A stretch of DNA of 64,000 nt, taken from Chitinophaga sp. H8. Its GTDB lineage: Bacteria > Bacteroidota > Bacteroidia > Chitinophagales > Chitinophagaceae. This document shows, piece by piece, positions 7,634 to 15,662 of this stretch; positions within the stretch are counted from its first letter, which is position 1, and every line of letters starts with the position of its first letter. Under the pieces are notes generated by a model that saw only the letters and a list, made by a program, of their open reading frames with translations, was not told where the DNA came from and ran no database searches. A program made the translations under genes and the position numbers. The DNA lies in assembly GCF_040567655.1 (NCBI RefSeq), contig NZ_JBEXAC010000002.1, positions 2,816,906 through 2,880,905 of the forward strand, written 5' to 3'.

Positions 7634-8491
7634 ATGATTGATGAAAGACATGTAGAAAACTTTAGTAAACAGTTTGTTGAAAAAGGTTACGATGGAAAAT
7701 TTTTTGCATTGAACGTGGAGGAAACGGATTTGAAGAGGTGTATGAATGCCTACCTGAAGTTTTTTTCTGGGACTGAAGGTTACAAGAATGCCTTTCCAAT
7801 GACCTTATGTAGTTATGTTGATGTGAATGAACATAACCCCCGATCCCGATATAGCCTTTGTGTATTCGGAGTGGATTATGACCAGGTGGGTGGCTTGCAT
7901 ATCTCTTCCATGAAAGTCTATCAGCTATCAGATCATAAAATGAAGGTAGCTCATATGATCTCGCAGCCCTGTCCGGTTAATGCAATTCCATATAAAAGTG
8001 AATTACAGCACATGGCTTATCTGCCTGAAAAGCTGTTTGATAAACTGCCTCAGTTGCCTGTAATCAGCGCTGAACATTTGGACACATTTATCCGGATACT
8101 AGATGAGAAAGGGTATACGGGAAAGTTCATGGCTCCTGATGTCCCGTATAACCAACTGGCCCATACAATGCTGGCTTACCTGAAGGAAAGACCGGTAGGT
8201 ATTGACAATAAAAACGCTTTCCCCGTGTGGCTGCAAACCATAACTCAGGGCAGCTTGATCACTGATCAACGAACGGTTTGTATGATGAAAGTACAGTATG
8301 ACCCAAATAAGGGATTTTTTCCCGATCAGTTAAGGGTGATACGTTTTGACATCCGCAAAGGTGTCTCGATCAATGAAGTGGTACCGATTCTATTAAAATC
8401 AATTAATGATATGCCAACAGCGCAAAAAGCAAATGCCTTAGCGCTTAAAAATCAAAAGACAGAACGCAAAAGAAGAGGGCTTAAATGGTAA
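7634..8491 (+). CDS. KGY-family element protein 5, two tandem domains
   Basis: A 285-residue protein made of two complete KGY domains. The first has FVEKGYDGKFFALN near residue 14 and AFPMTLCSY near 50. The second has LDEKGYTGKFMAPD near residue 154 and AFPVWLQTI near 190. Both keep the helix between these motifs with L..(C/T)M.AYLK, and each ends with an I-N-x-(I/M)-P segment. The doubling shows that the KGY unit of about 135 residues is a true domain. A GTTAACCC sequence lies 14 nt before the ATG. Function unknown. Confidence 0.72.
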   Translation: MIDERHVENFSKQFVEKGYDGKFFALNVEETDLKRCMNAYLKFFSGTEGYKNAFPMTLCSYVDVNEHNPRSRYSLCVFGVDYDQVGGLHISSMKVYQLSDHKMKVAHMISQPCPVNAIPYKSELQHMAYLPEKLFDKLPQLPVISAEHLDTFIRILDEKGYTGKFMAPDVPYNQLAHTMLAYLKERPVGIDNKNAFPVWLQTITQGSLITDQRTVCMMKVQYDPNKGFFPDQLRVIRFDIRKGVSINEVVPILLKSINDMPTAQKANALALKNQKTERKRRGLKW

Positions 8492-8588
8492 GCCATTGAT
8501 ATTGAAATATTGATCCCTATTCCGTTTAACCCCAATATCATGCTGTTTAGCCGAATGGAAAATTAAGTATAGAGTTAACCCCGTGAAC

Positions 8589-9236
8589 ATGAAAATTATC
8601 ATAAGTATATTATGTCTGGTGACCCTCATGGTTTTACCAGCCAGGGCACAGTTTCTCGGTGGTTTTTTTTCGCAGAAAAAAGAAAACCGGAAACTGTTGG
8701 GCCTTCAGATTGCGGCCCTTGAAGTTTATAAAAGTTACATCAAAAAAGGGTATGACATCATCAGCAATGGTGTAGGTATCATCAACAAAATCAAAACTGG
8801 AGATTTTAACCTTCACCGCGATTTCTTTGGCGCCTTAAAAATCGTCAACCCTAAGATCAAAAAATATGCAAAGGTAACCCAGGTGATGGTGATGAATGTG
8901 GAAGCGGTGACCCGTTTGAAGCAGGCGGGTAAACTTGCCCGTTCCGAATTAATTGGTAGCGCGCAAAGGCAATTTTTACTTCAGGTAATAGATCATCTCC
9001 TTGAAATATTGGCTGGGACAATTGATGAACTGATTGCCATTATAACCGATAACCAACTGGAGATGAAAGATGATGAAAGAATAGCCAGGATTGATAAAAT
9101 ATATATCCAGGCGCAAGAGCAGTGTTCCTTTGCCTCGGAGTTTGATGACCAGTTGGAACTGCTGGTGCAGATGAAAAAGAAAAAACAGGCTGAGATCCGT
9201 GGAAGCGAGTTCTTAAACGGTATAGAGCAACCTTAG
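8589..9236 (+). CDS. TerB-like exported transfer-region protein A
   Basis: A 215-residue exported protein. The ATG at 8589 starts a signal peptide (MKIIISILCLVTL) ending at ARAQ. The mature part carries the segments KKGYDIISNG, IKTGDFNLHRDFF and VNPKIKKYAKV, typical of the protein that precedes TraJ in Bacteroidetes conjugative elements. Annotation pipelines often label that protein 'TerB family tellurite resistance', though no tellurite role is shown here. Late in the sequence are LEMKDDERIARIDKIY and a coiled tail. It is duplicated by the next gene. Probably a periplasmic part of the transfer machine. Confidence 0.72.
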   Translation: MKIIISILCLVTLMVLPARAQFLGGFFSQKKENRKLLGLQIAALEVYKSYIKKGYDIISNGVGIINKIKTGDFNLHRDFFGALKIVNPKIKKYAKVTQVMVMNVEAVTRLKQAGKLARSELIGSAQRQFLLQVIDHLLEILAGTIDELIAIITDNQLEMKDDERIARIDKIYIQAQEQCSFASEFDDQLELLVQMKKKKQAEIRGSEFLNGIEQP

Positions 9237-9291
9237 CCACCTGTGCTTAAAGGCTTTAAGACAAGATTAGTGAACGTGAAAATGTGTAGTG

Positions 9292-9936
9292 ATGAAAAAG
9301 ATTTTGTTAGTAATACTGGTATGCCTGTCAGGCAGCCAGCTTCCTCTTCGGGCGAATGCCCAGGCCGCAGAGGCCGCCCAACTGGCGCTGAACATCGAAA
9401 AACTTGCGCAGCTAAAAAGCATCCTTACCACCCTGGAAAAAGGATACGTGATTGTTTCCAAAGGATATGGAACGGTTAAATCTTTAACCGAAGGAAATTT
9501 CAGCCTTCATAAGGTTTTTTTGGATGGTTTAATGCAGGTTTCTCCTGCGGTAAAAAAATACAAGAAGGTAGCCACCATCATTGAATATCAAATTCAATTG
9601 ATCAAAGAATGTAAGATCGCCGCCAGGCGTTTTACCGCGCCAGATCTTTTTGGTTCATCGGAGATCAGTTATATGGTCGGCGTGTTCGATAACGTTGCAA
9701 CCGGTAGTTTAAAAAACCTCGATGAACTTGTCAATGTGGTCACGGCAGGATCACTAAGAATGAGTGACGATGAGCGGCTCAGCAGTATTGATAAGATCTA
9801 TGCGGACATGGAGGACCGGCTCACTTTCGTGCGCGAATTTGGTTCGAGCTGTTCTCTGATGGCACTCAGCCGGAGTAAGGCGAAAAATCAGGTCACTGGT
9901 ATGGAGCGATTGTATGGCATTCAAAATTTACGCTGA
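9292..9936 (+). CDS. TerB-like exported transfer-region protein B
   Basis: A 214-residue paralogue of the preceding gene. It has a signal peptide ending near ANAQ, then LEKGYVIVSKGYG, LTEGNFSLHKVF, VSPAVKKYKKV and LRMSDDERLSSIDKIYADM. The alignment to protein A runs the full length without large gaps. The ATG at 9292 is preferred to the GTG at 9289. The tail (MERLYGIQNLR) recalls the TraI tail (RVLYGIQQ), which suggests the two exported helical families are related. The stop overlaps the traJ start (TGATG), implying translational coupling to traJ. Confidence 0.75.
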   Translation: MKKILLVILVCLSGSQLPLRANAQAAEAAQLALNIEKLAQLKSILTTLEKGYVIVSKGYGTVKSLTEGNFSLHKVFLDGLMQVSPAVKKYKKVATIIEYQIQLIKECKIAARRFTAPDLFGSSEISYMVGVFDNVATGSLKNLDELVNVVTAGSLRMSDDERLSSIDKIYADMEDRLTFVREFGSSCSLMALSRSKAKNQVTGMERLYGIQNLR

Positions 9937-11138
9937 TGAAAAAGTCTATGTTATTGAGCATGGTACTACTCTTTTCATTAGTGCCACTGATGAGCTATGC
10001 AGATGGTGGGGTTGCCGATAACCTGCACAGTATGCAGGATGTATTGAAAGATCTGTACAAGGAAATGATGCTGGAATGCGAAAAACTCATTGGCGTATCC
10101 AGGGGCATAGCTGCATTTGCCGCCTTATTTTATATCGCTGCGCGGGTATGGAAGCATCTTTTAAATGCTGAGGCCATTGATTTCCACCCTTTACTCAAAC
10201 CTTTTGTGCTGGGGTTTTGCATCAGTTTTTTTCCACTCGTCTTAGGGGTGATGAACGGGATATTAGATCCTATTGCTGATGGCACAGGTGCGATGGTTCA
10301 GGGATCAAATCAGACCGTAAAGCTGTTGCTGCAAAAGAAAGAAGCTGCCATTAAAGAATCACCGGTATACCAGATGTATGTAGGACAGAATGATGCCGGC
10401 GATAGGGATCAGTGGTACCGGTACACTCACGGTGGAGAAGATCCGAAGGGAGAAAAATGGTATGAAGGTATAGGCAACAGCTTGAAATTTGCCCTGGAAA
10501 AGGCAACCTATAAGTTTCAAAACTCCGTGAAGGAATGGATGTCGGAGATCCTTCATGTACTGTTCGAGGCCGCTGCACTTTGTATAAATGCTTTGCGGAC
10601 TTTTCAATTGATCGTGCTGTCCATCTTAGGCCCACTGGTCTTTGCGCTTTCGGTCTTCGATGGTCTTGGACATACCCTTGGGGCGTGGATTGCAAAGTAT
10701 ATTAATGTTTCGTTGTGGTTACCGGTTGCGAATCTATTCGGGGCAATCATCGGAAAGATCCAGGAGAACCTAATTAAAATGGACATCGGTCAGATTCAGC
10801 AAACCGGGGATACTTTTTTCAGTCCTTCAGACACGGGGTACTTGGTGTTCTTGTTGATAGGGATTGTGGGCTATTTCACAGTTCCATCCGTTGCAGGTTT
10901 TGTGGTAAATGCAGGAGGCGGAGGTGCGATGGTACAGAAGCTCACTAGCCTGGCCATGACCACACCAGGAAAAGTGGGTGGTGCAATGGATAAGATTGCC
11001 GATATGCGACAAAACTATAATGAGGGGAAAAGCGGCAAAGAATCCGGTACAGGTGTGGCAGGCGCAATGGGTCGTTCTATTGGACACAGCGCTGCTTACA
11101 TGATGAGCAAAATCTCAGGTGGCAAGGAAAAAAAGTAA
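9936..11138 (+). CDS. traJ: TraJ, VirB6-like inner-membrane channel protein
   Basis: A 400-residue polytopic membrane protein with an N-terminal signal-like segment and hydrophobic stretches near residues 60-78, 92-107, 205-250, 255-275 and 305-325. It has the glycine-rich C-terminal part (VNAGGGGAMVQKLTSLA) of the Bacteroidetes TraJ family. By analogy to VirB6 it forms part of the inner-membrane translocation platform. The start codon overlaps the stop of the upstream TerB-like gene. It is followed by traK after 106 nt. Length and order (traJ-traK-traL position-traM-traN) are as expected. Confidence 0.9.
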   Translation: MKKSMLLSMVLLFSLVPLMSYADGGVADNLHSMQDVLKDLYKEMMLECEKLIGVSRGIAAFAALFYIAARVWKHLLNAEAIDFHPLLKPFVLGFCISFFPLVLGVMNGILDPIADGTGAMVQGSNQTVKLLLQKKEAAIKESPVYQMYVGQNDAGDRDQWYRYTHGGEDPKGEKWYEGIGNSLKFALEKATYKFQNSVKEWMSEILHVLFEAAALCINALRTFQLIVLSILGPLVFALSVFDGLGHTLGAWIAKYINVSLWLPVANLFGAIIGKIQENLIKMDIGQIQQTGDTFFSPSDTGYLVFLLIGIVGYFTVPSVAGFVVNAGGGGAMVQKLTSLAMTTPGKVGGAMDKIADMRQNYNEGKSGKESGTGVAGAMGRSIGHSAAYMMSKISGGKEKK

Positions 11139-11244
11139 GTGTATTTCCCAGGCATATAGGTAAGAAAAGGCCGATGCCAGCTAAGTTTAGAATTATTGTC
11201 ATTTGATGACAAGAACAATGTGAAAACGATAAAGTGAAAATGAA

Positions 11245-11862
11245 ATGTTCAAGAAAATGCAAAATATTGACACCACCTTCCGCTACATCAGAATGTTAGC
11301 CGTAGTGGTGGTCATTGCTTCAGCGACACTATGCCTGTTTACGGTGTACAAGAGTTATGATCTGATTAAGAGTAAAAATGAAAAAGTTTATGTACTGGTG
11401 AACGGTAAGGCGCTGGAAGCCTATGCCAGCGAGCGTAAGGACAATTTGCCTGTTGAGGCACGAGATCAGGTAAGGGTGTTTCATGGTTTGTTTTTTAACC
11501 TTCCGCCTGATGATAAGGGTATTGAATCGACGATCTCCAAAGCCTTGTACCTGGCCGATGAATCTGCAAAGAGGCAGTATGATGACTTAAAGGAAGGGAA
11601 TTATTATTCCAATATCATCAGTTCGAATATCAATCAAACCATTAAGGTCGATAGTGTACTGCTGGATATGAATACCAGTCCGATCAGCTTTCGTTGTTTT
11701 GCGGTCCAAACCCTGACCAGGCCCTCATCGATTTTAACGCGAAGCCTGGTCACATCCGGTCAATTGCGCGAAGTTTCGCGTAGTGAAAACAACAGTCATG
11801 GCCTTTTGATAGAACGTTGGAACATCCTGGAAAATAAAGACCTCAGTGTTAACCCTCGTTAG
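11245..11862 (+). CDS. traK: TraK, conjugative transfer protein (VirB8-like position)
   Basis: A 205-residue inner-membrane protein with a cytoplasmic N-terminus (MFKKMQNIDTTFRYIR), one membrane span near residues 18-38 and a periplasmic domain. Family-typical segments include YDLIKSKNEKVYVL, VEARDQVRVFHGLFF and LIERWNIL. It is a structural part of the mating apparatus. It directly precedes the small membrane gene and traM, the canonical Bacteroidetes tra order. A GTTAACCC sequence sits at its 3' end. Confidence 0.9.
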   Translation: MFKKMQNIDTTFRYIRMLAVVVVIASATLCLFTVYKSYDLIKSKNEKVYVLVNGKALEAYASERKDNLPVEARDQVRVFHGLFFNLPPDDKGIESTISKALYLADESAKRQYDDLKEGNYYSNIISSNINQTIKVDSVLLDMNTSPISFRCFAVQTLTRPSSILTRSLVTSGQLREVSRSENNSHGLLIERWNILENKDLSVNPR

Positions 11863-11876
11863 CCTATTGCTGGCTA

Positions 11877-12377
11877 ATGAATAACCCAATTAAAATGAAA
11901 TCCATTCAGACAAAAAAATCCGGACTATCGGAAAGAGTTTCCATTGGTTCCACAATTTCCGGGCATATCCACAGTGGTGGTAAGGATAAAGGCAATAGGA
12001 AAAATGTGCTTTTAATTGTCTCCCTGATTATCGCTTTAAGTAGTTATAACATCTGGCTGATCGTTAGATGTTTCTATGCTCCGGCTGAGCAAAGCCTGAA
12101 CATCAAGCAGATCTCTACTCCACTTAGCAACAATCCTTTTGAAAACAAATGGTTTGATACGGATATCGACCAGGTATCCCATGCAAAGATCATGGCATTT
12201 AAGGCATATATGGACAGCCTTGCTCAAAGCCCAAATGGTCGTGGTGCGTATGAACGGATACTTTCCCAACGACCTGGGCTGATGGATAGCCTACTACTGT
12301 ATCAAAAGATGCTTCCCATAGAAAATCCGGCTGCAAAGGAGCAACAAAGAAATGAAACAACCCCAAAAAATAATTGA
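11877..12377 (+). CDS. Small inner-membrane protein in the TraL position
   Basis: A 166-residue protein with a polar N-terminus (about 45 residues, with a Ser/Gly/His-rich stretch), one membrane span near residues 55-72 (VLLIVSLIIALSSYNIWL), and a periplasmic tail containing MAFKAYMDSLAQSPNGRGAY. The tail resembles the short Asp/Ser-containing segment seen in Bacteroidetes proteins encoded between traK and traM (TraL-like), but the family is poorly conserved and I assign it by position and topology. It ends one base before the traM ATG used here. Confidence 0.6.
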   Translation: MNNPIKMKSIQTKKSGLSERVSIGSTISGHIHSGGKDKGNRKNVLLIVSLIIALSSYNIWLIVRCFYAPAEQSLNIKQISTPLSNNPFENKWFDTDIDQVSHAKIMAFKAYMDSLAQSPNGRGAYERILSQRPGLMDSLLLYQKMLPIENPAAKEQQRNETTPKNN

Positions 12378-12378
12378 T

Positions 12379-13644
12379 ATGAAAACGTTAGAAAATAACC
12401 CTGAAGAAAAACAACGTAAGTTTTTACTGTTCTTGCCTCTGTTGACTGTACCCTTTATCCTGTTGATTGCCTGGGCCTTTAGCAGTAGCCCCAAAGAGGA
12501 AAAACACAAACCAGAAGATAGTAAAGTGAACATGGCCTTGCCCGACGCCACATTTGATGGTGACAGGCCACAGGATAAAATGAGTTTTTATGCCAAAGCG
12601 GAAGCTGACAGTAACCGTCGCAGCGAACAGAATAAAAATGATCCCTATCTAAATTCTGCACCAATTGCTGGCGGATCAACAAATTTTAATCCTTACGGGC
12701 CACAGGGTATGAACCCATCATTATCTACCATGCCTGGTTATACTGATCCTCGGGAGGCACAGATGTACCGTAAACTGTCGGAGTTGAACACTGCATTAAA
12801 TCAACCTTCCCCGGTTGCAGCTAACCCATTTGGTTTTCCGCAATCATCTAACGGTGCCTCCTCGGTGAGTAAAAGTGATTTGGACAGATTGGAAAACATG
12901 ATGGCGATGATGCAACAAGGATCGGCCTCGGGTGATCCGGAAATGCAGCAGATCAACTCCATGCTTGAAAAGATAGTTGACATCCAGCACCCTGAACTGG
13001 CAAAGGACAAACTGAAGAATGCTTCCGAACAGACAAAAGGTAAGATCTATGCAGTGACGGCAAAGAATGACGATAATGTTGTCACAGTGATGAATGCTCC
13101 GGTAGCAAAAAAATCAAAACAGCCTACGCAGGCAGATTTTTATAGTCTCCCCGAATCTGCCATTGCTGAACAGGCCAACACGATTTCAGCAGTGGTGCAT
13201 GACAATCAGACCATAGTTTCCGGGTCTATTGTGAAAATGCGCCTGACCAGTGATATCATGATCCGCGGTGAACTTGTTCCTAAGGACAACTTTGTTTTTG
13301 GACAGGCTCAGATTAATGGGGAGCGGTTAACCATAGAGATTAACAGTATCCGCCACAATGGTTCCATTTATCCGGTGAATCTATCTGTCTGTGATATGGA
13401 CGGGATGCAGGGTATACACATCCCTGGCGCGATCACCCGGGATATAGCGAAGGAAAACGGGACGGATGCTTTACAGGGCCTGGGTATAAATAGTTTTGAC
13501 CCCAACCTGGCCACCCAGGCGGCTTCGGCTGGTATTGAATTAAGCAAAAACCTGATTAAAAAGAAAGTCAAACTGGTGAAGATCACCTTAAAGGCAGGTT
13601 ATAAACTACTGCTAAAGGACGACAAACAGGAGCAAATCAATTAA
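12379..13644 (+). CDS. traM: TraM, conjugative transposon protein
   Basis: A 421-residue protein with a short cytoplasmic part, a membrane span near residues 15-33, a long Pro/Asn/Gln-rich linker, and a C-terminal beta-rich domain. The C-terminal domain starts around ISAVVHDNQTIVSGS and contains LTSDIMIRGELVPKDNFVFG. This is the Bacteroidetes TraM family, which resembles VirB10 in layout and bridges inner and outer membrane. Starts at ATG 12352 (overlapping the previous gene) or ATG 12379 are both possible; 12379 gives the usual short charged leader. It ends 25 nt before traN. Confidence 0.9.
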   Translation: MKTLENNPEEKQRKFLLFLPLLTVPFILLIAWAFSSSPKEEKHKPEDSKVNMALPDATFDGDRPQDKMSFYAKAEADSNRRSEQNKNDPYLNSAPIAGGSTNFNPYGPQGMNPSLSTMPGYTDPREAQMYRKLSELNTALNQPSPVAANPFGFPQSSNGASSVSKSDLDRLENMMAMMQQGSASGDPEMQQINSMLEKIVDIQHPELAKDKLKNASEQTKGKIYAVTAKNDDNVVTVMNAPVAKKSKQPTQADFYSLPESAIAEQANTISAVVHDNQTIVSGSIVKMRLTSDIMIRGELVPKDNFVFGQAQINGERLTIEINSIRHNGSIYPVNLSVCDMDGMQGIHIPGAITRDIAKENGTDALQGLGINSFDPNLATQAASAGIELSKNLIKKKVKLVKITLKAGYKLLLKDDKQEQIN

Positions 13645-13669
13645 GTATTCATTATAAACATTGTAGAAC

Positions 13670-14509
13670 ATGAAAGAGTGTGGAAGAGTGGTCCTGTGTG
13701 TGATCATGTTGTTAACCGGGCAGATGGTGCGTGCCCAAAATTTAGTGACTGAAGTAAAAGCAAAAGTCATCCCAATGCACCTGGAAATTTCCAAATGGAA
13801 AACCACCAATTTAATTTTTCCTTATGCCATAAAATCGGTGGACAGGGGACAGCAGGATGTGATGGTGCAAAAGGCAAAAGGGGTAGAAAATATCCTTCAG
13901 GTGAAAGCTGCAAGTGATACACTGAAAGAAACCAACCTGACAGTGGTTTGTTCTGATGGAACACTGTATTCTTTCATTGTCCATTATCTAGCCAACCCGG
14001 CCCAGTTGAATTTTAGTTTGGGTAAGGTGATTGCTCAAACTCCCTGGGCACTTTTTTCCTCCGGGGACAACAATGAGGCTAAGGTAAACGATTTGGCAAC
14101 CTCCCTGGGACATAAGCAGCCGATAATCAAAAATATCCGCGCTTCTGCCAGTGACATTGCTTTACGCTGCATTGGTCTTTACATTAAGGACGATGTAATG
14201 TACCTGCAACTTGAATTGGATAATAACAGCACTATTGGATATAACGTAGACCAACTCCGTTTCTACATCCAGGATCTAAAGAAAGCCAAACGTACAGCCT
14301 CTCAACAGTTACAGATTACCCCTTTGTATGTATCTGGAAATTCTACGGTGATCGGTTCGCGATCCTCGCAGAATATTGTTGTCGCTGTTCCCAAATTCAC
14401 TATACCTGACCAGAAAGTACTGGTGATCGAAATGATGGAAAGGGACGGGGGAAGAAACCTGCTCATCCGAATCCGGAACCGTCATTTAATGAATGTAGTA
14501 CAGCTTTAA
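13670..14509 (+). CDS. traN: TraN, conjugative transposon protein (DUF4138)
   Basis: A 279-residue exported protein: signal peptide ending near VRAQ, then the family segments KTTNLIFPYAIKSVDRGQ, VLQVKAAS-like (here ILQVKAASDTLKETNL) and, near the end, the VPKFTIPDQKVLVIEMMERDG strand. DUF4138/TraN is the VirB9-like partner of TraM in these elements. It is the last recognisable structural transfer gene in the window; traO and later genes of the standard order are not found downstream. Confidence 0.88.
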   Translation: MKECGRVVLCVIMLLTGQMVRAQNLVTEVKAKVIPMHLEISKWKTTNLIFPYAIKSVDRGQQDVMVQKAKGVENILQVKAASDTLKETNLTVVCSDGTLYSFIVHYLANPAQLNFSLGKVIAQTPWALFSSGDNNEAKVNDLATSLGHKQPIIKNIRASASDIALRCIGLYIKDDVMYLQLELDNNSTIGYNVDQLRFYIQDLKKAKRTASQQLQITPLYVSGNSTVIGSRSSQNIVVAVPKFTIPDQKVLVIEMMERDGGRNLLIRIRNRHLMNVVQL

Positions 14510-14571
14510 CGCTACCCCAATAATAAAATAGGACTTCTGCCCAGCAGCATTGTCGAGCTGGTAGAAGGAGA

Positions 14572-15660
14572 ATGTTAACTCAAAAATTTAAGAACATGGT
14601 AATCGAGAAAAATGTGAAGTATTTGCACGACAGAGTGAAAATGACCGGTTTTGGTGAAATCTATGAAGCCGAAATCAGAGAAAACATCGGCAAAGGGATG
14701 GATAGTTTCACCATCAACATTAAACGTGATTTTGGTGATCAGGACACCAGGGATACAACCGAATCAATCCTGCATTTCAATAAGGGGAAGGAAGGCTGGT
14801 ATCATTTTAACTCGTATGACACCCGGATCATCAACCGTCCTGATGACATTGCGGCCTCCACTTGGGAATCGGTTAATATCGACCACAAATTCAAAAAGAA
14901 CACTTACACCTTAAAGGAAATGTACAACCTGAAATTGGGTGGATCGGTGGAAAAGGAAATCACCTACCTGAAAAAAAATTCGGCTACCGGTGAGGAGTCT
15001 GAGGTAAGTTTTACTGGTTTTAAAAAGGGGGATCACAGGGAGTTGAGTAAGTATAAATCCTATCCAAAGAAAAACTTCTCCTGGCCTTTAATGGAAAAAC
15101 AATTGCGTGATTCCCATGCAATTAAAATGCTTAAAGATCCGCAATTGGCCGATGGACTAATCAGGTCAATGAAAAAGGGCAACGTTCAGAGGGTCACCCT
15201 AAAAAATGGAGAAACAGAAATTGTGCGCTGGATTGCTGTTGATGCGGAATTTAAAAAGATCGGGATTTATGACACAAACCCGCGTGTTTACATCTCCAAT
15301 CAGGAGAAAGAGGCAAAAAAGCTGGAGGCAGCTGCGCGTCAAAATGCCGCTGAAAAGGAAAAAATTGAACTTGGTCTTTCCCCGCTGCCTAACCCGAATG
15401 TAGAACCGGAAGCCAACAAAGAAACCAAAGTGGTTCAACTCTACCCCGATGGTCCTCCCGTTGGTATTGAACCGCCTAAAAATGGTCAGCCGGTGGCTGA
15501 TGTTAATCAAACGGATATTGTTACGGGAGAAAAAAAGGGAAGCACCTCACGTAAAGCCGCCGATAAAGTGGCGCGCCCGGTGAAGCAGCTGAGCAATAAG
15601 GGTGTGAAATCCAATAAAACAACTCCGGCCAAAAATAAAAAAGCCGCACATAAAGTTTAG
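14572..15660 (+). CDS. DUF3945-like element protein 1
   Basis: A 362-residue soluble protein. The segments YTLKEMYNLKLGGSVEKEIT (near residue 110), LIRSMKKGNVQRVTLKNG (near 205) and KKIGIYDTNPR (near 230) follow the same order as the repeated unit of DUF3945-type proteins carried by Bacteroidetes plasmids and conjugative elements (compare LKEAYNLL..RAV and SLKRGN..SVTF). The last 120 residues are a Lys/Pro/Ala-rich disordered tail. This resemblance is from memory and needs a profile search. It is followed 2 nt later by a second member, so the two are probably translationally coupled. Confidence 0.62.
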   Translation: MLTQKFKNMVIEKNVKYLHDRVKMTGFGEIYEAEIRENIGKGMDSFTINIKRDFGDQDTRDTTESILHFNKGKEGWYHFNSYDTRIINRPDDIAASTWESVNIDHKFKKNTYTLKEMYNLKLGGSVEKEITYLKKNSATGEESEVSFTGFKKGDHRELSKYKSYPKKNFSWPLMEKQLRDSHAIKMLKDPQLADGLIRSMKKGNVQRVTLKNGETEIVRWIAVDAEFKKIGIYDTNPRVYISNQEKEAKKLEAAARQNAAEKEKIELGLSPLPNPNVEPEANKETKVVQLYPDGPPVGIEPPKNGQPVADVNQTDIVTGEKKGSTSRKAADKVARPVKQLSNKGVKSNKTTPAKNKKAAHKV

Positions 15661-15662
15661 CT

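Noticed and set aside
9243..9479. A 78-codon + strand frame over the start of the second TerB-like gene.
   Set aside because: It overlaps the signal peptide of a gene with clear family features and encodes Arg/Pro/Gly-rich shadow sequence.
8589..9936. Tellurite resistance function for the TerB-like pair.
   Set aside because: The TerB label on this family comes from automatic annotation. The proteins are exported and embedded in the tra operon, with no other ter genes nearby.
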